64,000 nt of DNA from Malachius bipustulatus (lineage: Eukaryota; Arthropoda; Insecta; Coleoptera; Melyridae), in the NCBI GenBank assembly GCA_910589415.1, contig OU342630.1, positions 19,067,867 through 19,131,866 on the forward strand, in the 5' to 3' direction. Below, in pieces: positions 45,968 through 56,208 of the stretch. Each line of letters starts with the position of its first letter. Positions within the stretch are counted from its first letter, which is position 1. A model generated the notes under the pieces. It was not told the DNA's origin and ran no database searches. It was given only the letters and a program-made list of their open reading frames with translations. Both the position numbers and the translations under genes were made by a program.

Positions 45968-46930
45968 TATAAAGACGCAAAGAGTTTTGTGAGAGTGGGT
46001 AATACCTTTTCAGAATTGTTTTCCACCACAACAGGGCTTCGACAGGGATGCAGCTTATCACCTACACTATTTAAAATATATATTCAAGAAGCCATCAACA
46101 ACTGGAGAAGGAAAACATCAGGAATGGGGATACAAATAGATGAACGGTGCTTGACAACTCTACTGTTTGCCGATGACCAGGTAATCATAGCATGTGACGA
46201 ACACGATGCGGACTATATGTTCAGGAAATTAGAAGAAGAATATGAAAAATGGGGTCTAAATATAAACATCGATAAAACAGAATATCTGAAGGTAGGAGAC
46301 ACACAAAAAGAAGACCCAGACTTGCAAATACATAGACTCAAGAAATGTAACAAGTTTAAATACTTGGGAAGTATTATTTCAGAGGACGGAACAACAAGAA
46401 GTGATATTAAAAATAGGGCACAGCAAGGGAGGATGGCTATCCGCTTACTAAACTCAGTTCTCTGGTCAAACAAGATGAAGCTCCAAACTAAAATGACAAT
46501 CTACACAACCATTGTATTTTAACTTACGGATGTGAATGCTGGCAACGTCCAGAAAAAGAGAAAAATATGATAGAGACTGTAGAGATGGACTTTTTAAGGA
46601 GATCATGTAATATTTATAGAATGCAGCACATTAGAAACCAAGAGATAAGAAGGAAAACTGGGCGTATATTTACAACAGCAGATAGAGTAGAAACCAGTCA
46701 ACTTATATGGTATGGTCACGTAATGAGGATGGACGAGACCAGATTGCCAAAGAGAGACTTGATGTACACACCACAAAAGAGAAGAAGAAGAGGAAGACCG
46801 ACAACACAATGGAGAGAAGGGATCGAAAAACGTATGAGAGATCGAGCTCTTAAGGACGATGAATGGAAGGATAGGAACAAATGGCGATCGAAATGCGAGA
46901 TGCGGCACAGGCGGTAAAATCAAATTGACG
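45968..46930 (+). pseudogene. RTE-like LINE, RT palm to 3' end (broken)
   Basis: It continues the reverse transcriptase: TTGLRQGCSLSPTLFKIY, LLFADDQVIIA (catalytic FADD in place of YADD), LNINIDKTEYL and FKYLGSIISEDG. After a frameshift near 46,520 come LTYGCECW, LIWYGHVMRMDETRLPK and GRPTTQWREGI, the C-terminal region typical of this LINE type. Stop at about 46,915. Together with 38,283-39,902 and 44,506-45,252 it forms one decayed element with at least four frame breaks. Confidence 0.87.
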
Positions 46931-47490
46931 ATCCTCTTTTTTAACAATCTCAATTCTGCTGTAAGTACATTTATAGAATAGTTTTTTTGTAATTATTTGT
47001 ATATTTTTCGCATTTTTTATTCTTTGTGACTAATTTTGTATACCCTGATGAAGAAAGTAAAACATTTTCGAAAACTTGACAAGCGAAGCAGTATTCTTTT
47101 GAAGTCCCAGTGGTGATCAACAGTTTTCCCCAGTCTAGTCCCAATTAATTTTGTATTTATACTGTCGTACTTTGTATGTAATTCATCTAATACTTCTATA
47201 TTGCCAGCGCCCGTGAGTGGAAGTCTCACGACCTCAGTGGGACAGCATTATTGACAGCAAATGGAAACGATTACTTCTATCTGTTTTTATTTGTATACAC
47301 GACCCGTTATGGCCCAAGCGTCACGAGTCTGGTGGTCTAATCAGTCGAAACTAATGCGTGTTTGCAGGTGTGTTCAATTCTCGGACATGCGCGTAGGACT
47401 CGAAGTACTTTCGACGACAGAAAGGTAGAAAGATTTGTCCGGGCCGTGAGGATTTCTTCCATCTCCAGACCCTTACTAGCAATATAGTAG
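46931..47490. other. Spacer with hammerhead-like hairpin
   Basis: No gene. 47,045-47,075 reads CTGATGA, an imperfect hairpin, then GAAA, a degenerate hammerhead-like pattern. The rest, including 47,200-47,480, is moderately GC-rich and unrecognised. Confidence 0.45.
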
Positions 47491-47710
47491 TGTAGGATTT
47501 TGACTATGAGGCCTTCTTAAAACACACTTGATTAATAATAATGTATTAGAACAAAAATAGAACAGAGTTATTGATAAATAATTGAATGTTTACTCGTGAA
47601 ATAATGTACCGTCTTTCCGGCTCTAAGATCTCGGTTGAACTGCCCCTCCTCTGGACCCTTCCTCGCTTCTCTCATCATCCAGTTGGGTTGCCAGTGGCGC
47701 GGATCCCACA
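47491..47710 (-). repeat. 3' LTR of the minus-strand gypsy element
   Basis: 220 bp, identical to the 5' LTR. The gag-pol frame ends inside it (stop at 47,623-47,625). The preceding bases (47,711-47,730) are only moderately purine-rich on the coding strand, so the polypurine tract is atypical. Confidence 0.95.
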
Positions 47711-50700
47711 CTCGGCCATTTCTGACTCTCGGGATCGTTGTCACATTTTGGCGACGATTCCGCAGCAAAAACACTGATTGACATAGACTGACCTTGCCAT
47801 GGCTTCATAAATTCGGCACAGGTTGAAGTTTGATGGGGACCATCGTTACAGCTGTTACTTCTTCTCACATCATAAGAATCTCCTCCTTTGATTTTCATAA
47901 CACGGTAAGGACCAATATATTTGGATATTAATTTGGAACCAGGACCTCGTTGAATTCGCTTGATTGCTACCAGGTCCTCCAATTTATAGTTTCGTGAGCT
48001 TCTTCTTCTTAAGTTGTATGTCTTCTTATTCTCTTCTTGTACTTTGAAAATCTGTCTCTTCGCTTGTTCTCTTAAGGTTTCTCTTTCTTCCTGAAATTTT
48101 TCTAAACTCTCGTCTTCTATCATTTCTCTCAGTCGTAAGTCATCTTTAGTTCTCATTGAGACACCGGTTAGTAAGTTAAACGGGGTCGTATTTATGCTTC
48201 TCTGGAAAGTAGAATTAATATGCGTCTGAACCTTGTCGACATGTTGATACCATTTACCAGGGTTTTCAGATGATAACTTGGACAAAATTGGTATTATAAT
48301 TCTATTAATTCTTTCAATTTGGCCGTTTGCTCGAGCCAAACCAGTCGTTATTTTCATATGTCTGATTCCTTCTTCAGCACAGTACTCAGAAAATTCATGC
48401 GACGTAAAAGCTGTCCCTCTGTCCGAAATTATTTGTATTGGACTGCCAAACGTTTTCTTTTGCAATTCTAGCTTGCTGATTACCTCTCTTGACGTCGTAG
48501 ACTTGACAGGATACAACCATACGAATTTAGTGAAACTATCGACCACTGCAAAGATATGATTGTAGTTCTTATTCGTAGAAGTCAAAGGTCCTAAATGGTC
48601 AACATGGTAAGTATGTAGAGGCTTATCTTCTTTGAATAGAGTGTGGAGAACTCCTTCTTGTTTACCTGCTTTACTATTAAAGATGATGCATTTCAGGCAA
48701 TTATTGATGCATTCTTCGACTTTCTTCGTTAAATTTGGAATGAAATAGTCGCGTTTGATCATTTCTACAACTTTCCTAGTTGCAAAATGGCCATGCTCGT
48801 GTGCTTTCTTAATTATATCATCTTGAAGTTTTTCAGGTACCAATAAAACTGATTGTCCGTTCACAATCTTGCATACTAGACCATCCTGGTGAACATCAAT
48901 ATCTGGATCCTTGCTCTTCAGTAACTCTTGTATGTAGGGATCGTCTTTCTGTAGTTTTCGGATGCGCGGAACTATTTCATCTTGATTTGCGCTAGGCGTA
49001 AGGCAAATCATAACGGCACGAGATAACGCGTCGACATGTTTCATTTGCGTTGCACTACGATGCTCCATTACATAATGATAGTCTGCCAAAAATAATAGCC
49101 ACCGAGCTACACGCGAGGATACTTCTTTTTTATTAATCGTCTTCTCAAAAGCACTGCAGTCTGTAACAATTTTAAAATCAAGTCCAATAAGGTAGACACG
49201 TAACCTCTTCAAACTAAACACAATTGCTAACGCCTCCAACTCGTAACTCGAATAGTTTTGCTCTGCTGACGTAGTTTTACGCGACACATAGTATACCGGG
49301 TGAAAACAACCGTCTTCTGGTGCTTTTTGCATTAGAATTCCTGCTATTGCGTATTTCGAAGCATCTGTATGAATCTCAGTCTCATAACGCGGATTGTAAA
49401 TTCGTAACACTGGTTCATTTGCTAATATTTCTTTCAATGTCTCGTAAGCTTGTATTTCCTTTTCACCGAATACAATAACTGAGTCTTTTTTCAGCAGGTC
49501 ACTAAGAGGTTTAGAGATCTTAGCATAGTCTTTTATATGTTTCCGGAAATGTCCCGTAAGACCTAAAAAAGCTTGAATAGTCTTTCGATCGAAAGGTTGA
49601 GGAAACCTTATAACACTTTCCACCTTATCTCGCGACGGCACTACCGATCCGTTTGTAATGTCATAACCGAGAAAAGTTATTTTCTTCTTCAGGAACTGGC
49701 ACTTTCTAAAGTTGATCTGCAAACCGTAGTCTGAACATGTCTTGAACACGAGTCTTAACTTCTCAACAGCTTCGTCCTCCTCTTTGGCTGGGATGACCAC
49801 ATCATCCATATACGGGAAAGCTATGTTGTCATTGATCAACTGTCGAAATATGCTGTAGATATATTTGCAAAAAACGGCGGGTGAATTGCACAAACCAAAT
49901 GGTACACGTTTAAATTGCCACTGTCCATGGTGAGTGATAAACGAAGTGAATTTACGACTTTTTTCGCAAACAGAAACATGGAAGAAGCCATTCTTCAAAT
50001 CGATTGTGGAGTACCATTTTGCATCTTGGAGTCTGTCAATTACGTCTTCCATAAGCGGCATGGGATATCGGTCTTTCATAATAATTCTGTTGATATCTCT
50101 ATAATCTACACAAAGTCTGTATCCGTTGTCTTTTTTGCGCACTAAAACGATGGGACTTGCATATTCGGAAGTGCTTTGTTCAATGACATCTTCTTCAAGC
50201 CATTGCTCGATTTGTTTTTCGACTTCTAGTCTTTCAGTTAATGGTAAACGTCTGGGTCTGTGATTAATTATTGTATCTTCTTTAACAATTATCTTCATCA
50301 CCACGTCAACTTTTTTAATTTCTTCAGGTATTCTGTAGTCTTCTACTAGCTCTATAATTTTATTCTTGTTTTCTATCGTTACTTCTTCGCCAATATTCAG
50401 TTCGTTTTCTTCAATCTGTATCTTCATTATAGCCGCTTCTTCATCGTCGTCTATCTTCTTGATCATTATTCCGTTTCGGTTGATAGTCAGTTCAGCTTGT
50501 TTTAATATAGGACTTCCAATGACAGCAGAAACTTTCGTACAATCATTAGACACGACATAAATATCTAAGTTAAACTTGCAGTCATCAATCGTTACATCGG
50601 CGTTGAAATATCCAAAAGGTTTCACTTGATTCTGGCCAAATCCATTCAGTAACAGCGTAGAATTTCTTAGGTTAGGTTTTCCAATTTCTACATACACATC

Positions 50701-52299
50701 TTCACGAATAAGATTCACTTGACTGCCAGTGTCAATTAGTGCTAATACTTTTAATTCGTTAATGAGTATAAATTTGCTCACCTTGTCAGTATTTACGAGT
50801 TTGCTTTCTGTCAAGGAGTTTGCTGACGCGCTGTTGCTCTTCGTTTGCTGACACTCCCTTGACTTGTGCCCAAAGTTGTTGCACTTGAAACATTTTGCAC
50901 CCTTTTCTTTGTTTATGCAGTCGTTTGATCTATGACCTTTTTCACCACAGTTGAAGCAACGTATCACAGGTGTTGGATATTCACTTCTTCTGTCCTCGTT
51001 TGATTGACGCTTTTCTCTTTCTATTGGAATGGAAGGTCCTCTTCTACTTTCGTTTCTTCTGTCACCCAATTTACGATTTTGCATGCAGTTTTGCTTAATG
51101 TTTTCATAAATCTTTACCTTTTCTTTGAATTCTCTGAAGGTCTTGGCGCCATATAGTATAATCTTGTTAGTTGGTTCATCGTAAATTCCGTCTATGGTGT
51201 ACTGAATGATCGTTTCCGCATCTAAAGCTGCTCTGCTTCCGATTTCCTTCATCGTTAACACGTATTCTTGAACAGATTCGTCACGCCTCTTTTTCCTGTC
51301 CATCAGTAACTTATGAACTTGTGCACTGCTCAACTTTACTTCGAACTCTTCTATTAATAAAGATTTGAGCTTGGACCAAGTTTGAATGCCATTTTCAGAT
51401 TGCACAAATAACTTTGCCAATCCTGTTAATCTTTTCTTAGCATAAATAAGCTTCTGTAAATCATTCCAGTGAGTAACTTCAGCTATCTCCTCAAAATCTG
51501 TTATCCATTTCTTCACCGGATAATCACCTCTGCCATCGAACTCTCTAATGCTATCTTCAACATCTCTGAATGATAAAGAGAATGTTTCCATCTTTCGCAC
51601 TACTTCTTTTTGTTGTACTCTTCTTTTATCTTCTTTATGACTCTTTGAGTCGTCTGAATTTTCGACGTCGCTAGTAGTTTTTCTTCGATGTCTGGACTCA
51701 TAATTTGCTGTAACATCATCTTCTGAGTCTGATGACATCATCTGTCTATTTCCTCTATTCGTCCTATTATTTTCTTTAAACCTGTCTTTAGTAGTAGTCT
51801 TTCTAGAGAGATCTATTTTCGCTGACATTTCACCTTTTTCTCCGTCTTCGTCTTCATTAGATTGTTTGTTTCCTGCTGCTTCGTCTTCTGAACTCTTCTC
51901 TTTTTGCTGTTTATCAGTTTTTGAATCATTTGCTTCATCTTTTTCATTTTCATCGTCTTCGTCTTCGTCTTCAATCTCTTCAACTAGGTGATTCAAATCT
52001 GTTAAACAATCGCAAATTCGTTTGCAGAGTATTTCCCCTTCTCCTGTATGATCAATGCATAAGAAGTTGCACATAATTACCAAATCATTGTCAGTGAAAG
52101 AATCTCTTATATATTCCAACTTCGCCTCATAATCTTTTGAATTCAACTGAAATCCAAAGCCGGTAAAATTCCTCAAACGTTCCCTGTTCTTTCTATCACC
52201 AACTTCTTCAAAAATTAATTGATGAATCATCTTAATCACTTTAACACTGCTACACTTAATTTTTCTTTTAATACCATCAAAATTTTTCAACGCTTCCAT
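47623..52299 (-). CDS. Gag-Pol polyprotein, Ty3/gypsy, single frame
   Basis: 1,558 codons without a break. The N-terminal region is highly acidic (Glu/Asp/Lys-rich, about residues 108-240). A retrotransposon gag domain spans about 245-410. Two CCHC knuckles (CFNCGEKGHRSNDC and CFKCNNFGHKSREC) are at about 446-481. The protease has IDTGS at about 521. The reverse transcriptase has YMDD at about 831, RNase H begins with TDASK at about 977. Integrase has an HHCC finger from about 1168 (HEHGHF … CLKC), then catalytic D in YHVDHLGP, D in ISDRGTAF and E in NGQIERIN, and a GPY-type C-terminal region (YIGPYRV). Fusion of gag and pol in one frame means no recoding is needed. The C-terminus extends into the 3' LTR. 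Clade within Ty3/gypsy not resolved. Confidence 0.96.
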   Translation of the reverse strand: MEALKNFDGIKRKIKCSSVKVIKMIHQLIFEEVGDRKNRERLRNFTGFGFQLNSKDYEAKLEYIRDSFTDNDLVIMCNFLCIDHTGEGEILCKRICDCLTDLNHLVEEIEDEDEDDENEKDEANDSKTDKQQKEKSSEDEAAGNKQSNEDEDGEKGEMSAKIDLSRKTTTKDRFKENNRTNRGNRQMMSSDSEDDVTANYESRHRRKTTSDVENSDDSKSHKEDKRRVQQKEVVRKMETFSLSFRDVEDSIREFDGRGDYPVKKWITDFEEIAEVTHWNDLQKLIYAKKRLTGLAKLFVQSENGIQTWSKLKSLLIEEFEVKLSSAQVHKLLMDRKKRRDESVQEYVLTMKEIGSRAALDAETIIQYTIDGIYDEPTNKIILYGAKTFREFKEKVKIYENIKQNCMQNRKLGDRRNESRRGPSIPIEREKRQSNEDRRSEYPTPVIRCFNCGEKGHRSNDCINKEKGAKCFKCNNFGHKSRECQQTKSNSASANSLTESKLVNTDKVSKFILINELKVLALIDTGSQVNLIREDVYVEIGKPNLRNSTLLLNGFGQNQVKPFGYFNADVTIDDCKFNLDIYVVSNDCTKVSAVIGSPILKQAELTINRNGIMIKKIDDDEEAAIMKIQIEENELNIGEEVTIENKNKIIELVEDYRIPEEIKKVDVVMKIIVKEDTIINHRPRRLPLTERLEVEKQIEQWLEEDVIEQSTSEYASPIVLVRKKDNGYRLCVDYRDINRIIMKDRYPMPLMEDVIDRLQDAKWYSTIDLKNGFFHVSVCEKSRKFTSFITHHGQWQFKRVPFGLCNSPAVFCKYIYSIFRQLINDNIAFPYMDDVVIPAKEEDEAVEKLRLVFKTCSDYGLQINFRKCQFLKKKITFLGYDITNGSVVPSRDKVESVIRFPQPFDRKTIQAFLGLTGHFRKHIKDYAKISKPLSDLLKKDSVIVFGEKEIQAYETLKEILANEPVLRIYNPRYETEIHTDASKYAIAGILMQKAPEDGCFHPVYYVSRKTTSAEQNYSSYELEALAIVFSLKRLRVYLIGLDFKIVTDCSAFEKTINKKEVSSRVARWLLFLADYHYVMEHRSATQMKHVDALSRAVMICLTPSANQDEIVPRIRKLQKDDPYIQELLKSKDPDIDVHQDGLVCKIVNGQSVLLVPEKLQDDIIKKAHEHGHFATRKVVEMIKRDYFIPNLTKKVEECINNCLKCIIFNSKAGKQEGVLHTLFKEDKPLHTYHVDHLGPLTSTNKNYNHIFAVVDSFTKFVWLYPVKSTTSREVISKLELQKKTFGSPIQIISDRGTAFTSHEFSEYCAEEGIRHMKITTGLARANGQIERINRIIIPILSKLSSENPGKWYQHVDKVQTHINSTFQRSINTTPFNLLTGVSMRTKDDLRLREMIEDESLEKFQEERETLREQAKRQIFKVQEENKKTYNLRRRSSRNYKLEDLVAIKRIQRGPGSKLISKYIGPYRVMKIKGGDSYDVRRSNSCNDGPHQTSTCAEFMKPWQGQSMSISVFAAESSPKCDNDPESQKWPSVGSAPLATQLDDERSEEGSRGGAVQPRS

Positions 52300-52533
52300 T
52301 TTTATTATTTAATTTTGTAACGCCACTGACTTCTTGAATTGCACGGACGAGTTATGAACGAAATACCGGTTACCCAGTCCAGCCAGACGCGACAAGGACA
52401 CGAAGCACTACCACCACCACCAGCACCGACCGACCGACTTCAACCCTACAGCCAGCTACTGCGTAGGTATGGGTTGGGTAAACTATGCACTCCGCACTTT
52501 AAAATTCTTCAAAAACTTTAACGACTCCTTGAA
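52300..52533 (-). other. 5' leader of the minus-strand gypsy element
   Basis: Untranslated region between the primer-binding site and the gag start. Opposite-strand open frame 52,339-52,521 is a shadow. No further signal recognised. Confidence 0.7.
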
Positions 52534-52552
52534 CAATCGCGGCGAGCCCCCA
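52534..52552 (-). promoter_or_regulatory. Primer-binding site
   Basis: Three bases after the 5' LTR the minus strand reads TGGGGGCTCGCCGCGATTG. The first ten bases agree with the complement of a tRNA-Pro 3' end as used by some retroviruses (from memory, not searched); the next bases do not, so the primer is unproven. Confidence 0.6.
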
Positions 52553-52555
52553 GTT

Positions 52556-52775
52556 TGTAGGATTTTGACTATGAGGCCTTCTTAAAACACACTTGATTAA
52601 TAATAATGTATTAGAACAAAAATAGAACAGAGTTATTGATAAATAATTGAATGTTTACTCGTGAAATAATGTACCGTCTTTCCGGCTCTAAGATCTCGGT
52701 TGAACTGCCCCTCCTCTGGACCCTTCCTCGCTTCTCTCATCATCCAGTTGGGTTGCCAGTGGCGCGGATCCCACA
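52556..52775 (-). repeat. 5' LTR of the minus-strand gypsy element
   Basis: 220 bp, TG…CA, identical to 47,491-47,710. No TATA box is apparent, so initiation may be by an initiator element. Confidence 0.95.
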
Positions 52776-52779
52776 GTAG

Positions 52780-53865
52780 TATTAAATATATGGTTTACCA
52801 CAATATTCTGGAGAAGCCTAGACTTTCCATCCTTGGAAGGCTCCCTACGAGATGACGAATAGTTTTGAATGTAAATATTACAGAATTTTAACTTTTGTAT
52901 TTGATTTTACAGAAATAAAACTGGGACAACTCGTATGCTTAATGCAACTCTCAATTCCGCTGGTTCATATAAAACTGGGACGACTTTTTTGTTACGTTGT
53001 ATTTCTGGCCTCCAGCATGTTAGTCGTTACTTGATTTAATTAAATCTTTTGGCAAGACTTGAAAAAAGTTCACCCCTTCCAAGGAGGTGGACTTGGGTAG
53101 TTAAATTTGACACGCAAATATGTCCCCCTTGATATCAAAATCGACCTCTTTCGGCGCCCTTTGCATAGACCTTCACTTTCCAAATTATAAGGCTTGTTAG
53201 CTTTTCGATGGCCCACCCTGTATATCAATATATATCAAGTTACACACAGGTTATTGCTGTAATATTAGAATAATTAATAGAAAAACAATACAAAACAAAA
53301 TCATGATAAAATATTAAATCATTTCGGACTAATAAAAAAAACTCATTTTTAAACATTTAACACTCCGTAACTTCGGTAACACCCGTAACTTAGAGAATGT
53401 GTTCAATAAGACTTTTTGTCTTAAAATTAAATAAATATTTTACAGTCAAAATAATATGTTCTCTTTATTCTGGGGATTTAATTTGCTCATTCGAGTACGT
53501 CTCTGCGGGCCAAAGGAAGGATATAAGTTTTAATTAAAAAATTCAAATACAGGGTCGCAATGCTTATGATTTGAAATATTTCGGACTATAAAGGTCCCCT
53601 ATGAGAGATTTTTTTTTTAATTTTTATTTTAAGTTTAATTTCACTACATGTATTTGCTTCCCCATTATTTGTTGATCAAAATTCGCAATCAAATCTTCAG
53701 CAAGAAAAAAATATGTTATGAAATTGTTCAGCACTACGTCGTTTTGTAAGCAGAGCCGCATACCAAAGAAATATGAAACACGAAACGTGAAACAGGAAAC
53801 ATTTTGTCATGACATGACATTGTGTAGAAATGAAAGCTCAGCAGCTAGTTCTCGCTCCTACATAT
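52780..53865. other. Spacer between the two gypsy elements
   Basis: It contains a duplicated ATAAAACTGGGACRACT motif (about 52,914 and 52,971), the repeat end at 53,040-53,220, and otherwise AT-rich DNA. The open frame 52,852-53,034 (60 codons) is not recognised. Confidence 0.5.
53040..53220. repeat. Right end of a CAGGGTG-type repeat, second copy
   Basis: It ends CCCACCCTG|TA (TA 53,221-53,222) and parallels 28,286-28,393 over ~110 bases (for example ACTTGGGTAGTTAAATTT). Its left end was not found. Confidence 0.6.
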
Positions 53866-54327
53866 TGTAACGTCGTTAAAGGTTTTATTCTTTAATTAGC
53901 TCCATTTAATATTATTAAATAAGATATCATTGTCTAAATCCTTGCTATTAAGGTTCCGAAAATATGAATTTTGAACTAACACCGCCACCTGTTGCCGAGT
54001 GGTAAAACTAACTAAACTAGGCAAGTTCAAGATCCCTACCTTGTAGTACAATCTGTAACTTCTTTCTCTTACAATCTTCATTTTCGATTAACTAGAAACA
54101 CAGATGTCGCTGTGATGTAGTTTAGGAAGATGAACTAACACCCTTTTGAGTTGCGCAAAAGGATTGGTCCTTTTCGCGAGTCTGGAACAGGCTCGGCCAT
54201 CTTCCAATCTCGGTGCTTGAAGCGACCAGTCGCACCCCTACCTTTTCTCTTTATCTAAAAGAACCTATATAAATAGGGTAAGTAAATTGTTCAAACTATC
54301 TGAAACTTTCTCTAATAGAGTTTATAT
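53866..54327 (+). repeat. 5' LTR (minimum extent)
   Basis: This is the part proven by comparison with 63,539-64,000. The true end lies further right. One candidate end is the CA at 55,487-55,488, followed two bases later by TGGCACTCCCCGG as a possible primer-binding site; this would give a 1.6-kb LTR, but it cannot be tested here. Confidence 0.93.
54266..54275 (+). promoter_or_regulatory. TATA box in the LTR
   Basis: TATATAAATA inside CCTATATAAATAGGG, repeated in the 3' LTR at 63,939-63,948. Transcription would start about 25-30 bases downstream, near 54,300. Confidence 0.75.
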
Positions 54328-56208
54328 ATTGTTATAGTTCTTTCTACCTACCCTATCAATTGGGGCACTATCTTATCTCGTCGGAAAACCTATCTACGGA
54401 GTAGAACCCCACCTGTCTTCCCGGACGCCATATTGGTTTCCACCATCTCTACATCTGAATATCCGCTTTTATGGAAGGAATCTCTTACACTATCTGAAAG
54501 TTTTGCTGCTACCTGCCCCTAAATACTGGATCTCATCATTCGGAGCCTCATATTTTCATCTTTTATCTAACCTCAAAGGACGACCACGCTACCAGTGTTA
54601 GGCACGTGTTCCCACGGGACGCGACACCGTCCACCAGTCTTTCTGCCACCCCAGAGGGAGACCACGGTCTCTTATCCTGAGATTTCGTCCAGGGCCCCGC
54701 TCTCCAGTCTCGGCACGACATTCCAAGGAAGGCAAAATGTCGTATCAGTAAGCAAAGTGTGACATAACCTTTTATTGCTCAGAGTGATATCAGAGAAATC
54801 TATTAGGAGTTTTGTGTATTTTTATTGCCTTATCTTGTCGAGAGATCGACGTTTTATTAATTAAAACGTATATTAATAATAACTATGAAATACCTGATAT
54901 ACAATCATTACCATTATTATTCAAGTAATACTTGAAAGAGTTTGTCATTTTTTATGTGAAGGAAAAATAGATCTATTATTTTCTCTACCAGTTAAACTGT
55001 TAAATGAGATATTTTGCAATTAACTTCATGATCAATTAATTAGTAATTTCATAACCATAGAATTTCAATAAGTTATGTTGTAAACAGAATTCATAAATAT
55101 ACTTTTCATTAAAAGATCAACTTTATTATTCAGTAGGTAGATACTACAGTAGTTAGAAATAGTTAACATCTCATAACCTGAGTGAATTTTGATGCCTTTA
55201 TAGTTCAGGTTACTTTAGATCAATTATTCAAAAACCATAAGGCACTGGCATCCCACTATCTTTTATCTTAGAGGAAATTAAACTGTACCGCTTTATGCTG
55301 CTGATGTTACCACAGTCGTACGAAATCTGGGTGAGATTTTGGTGCATCAATAAATACTTCGGCCCAACGAAGGTAAGTCGGCAATTATTTCAACAACGAT
55401 CGAATTTTAATTGGCCAAGAATCATTTTAATTGGCCCAGAGTCAATTCTAATTAGCCGAAGGCTACTCAAATTAGCCCGACCGCAGCAATTGGCACTCCC
55501 CGGTGTGGAACGATTACTTCTTTGGTTTAGAAACCCAATTTATCTTTATTTTATTTGGCTTTTATGTATCTAGGATTTTCATAAAATAAATCTCAGAAAC
55601 TATTTGAACTTTACGATTTGTCTGCGATATCACTTGATATTTATATAAATTTCTCTTGTTGCTTACTGCATGAATTTTTTATTGAAAGCTTTTGCATGAC
55701 TTAGTTTTAAGCGTTATTGTTTCCTAATATATGTGTACCTACCTAATTATCTTTGTGCAAAGTGCCGTGTCGCGAAAATACCTACTTTTTCTTACCGCTA
55801 CACTGCCGCTAAAGGGTAACCTTGAAAAAGGAGCTTTACGGAGTGGTTGATTATACCGTCGCGATGTCTCGAGCAAGTTTTAGAGAAGCTTAATTCCGTA
55901 CGGAGAGGATACTCGATACGAGAGCTCTGTAGTTAAGCTGTCTTTGAAAACTGTATCCAAAAATCTTTCCCTGAAAATTACCTTACCATTTTCTCATTAA
56001 GTTAGGTTAGGTTTCCATTAATCTTTGACTCTCCAGTCAGCTGTTGGTATTAGTGCCGACGAGCGCTAAAGCTACGAGCAGTGTTGCAACGTATCCCTGG
56101 CATTCTTTACGTCAAACGTAGAAAACGAATTCTTTACGTGTAAAGATACACCATAGCGTCAGATAGCTTTTTCGATCCCTACCTTACCGACTTTAGTAGA
56201 TTTCAATC
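54328..56208 (+). other. Rest of LTR and leader before gag
   Basis: 1.9 kb without a gene. It includes TATCTT/GATA-type motifs and a short series of AATTGGCC/AATTAGCC repeats at about 55,405-55,490. The open frame 55,295-55,573 (92 codons) lies within this leader and is not recognised. Confidence 0.6.

Larger units (their letters stand above)
47491..52775 (-). mobile_element. Complete Ty3/gypsy element, minus strand
   Basis: Two LTRs of 220 bp (47,491-47,710 and 52,556-52,775) show no difference by eye, begin TG and end CA, and are flanked by the 4-bp duplication GTAG (47,487-47,490 and 52,776-52,779). Between them one frame encodes gag and pol. The primer-binding site follows the 5' LTR at 52,552 downwards. 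All parts for autonomous movement seem present and the identical LTRs indicate a very recent insertion. There is no envelope frame. Confidence 0.97.

Noticed and set aside
55487..55510. Definite 5' LTR end and primer-binding site of the plus-strand gypsy element
   Set aside because: CA followed by TGGCACTCCCC is suggestive only; the 3' LTR is truncated so the end cannot be verified.
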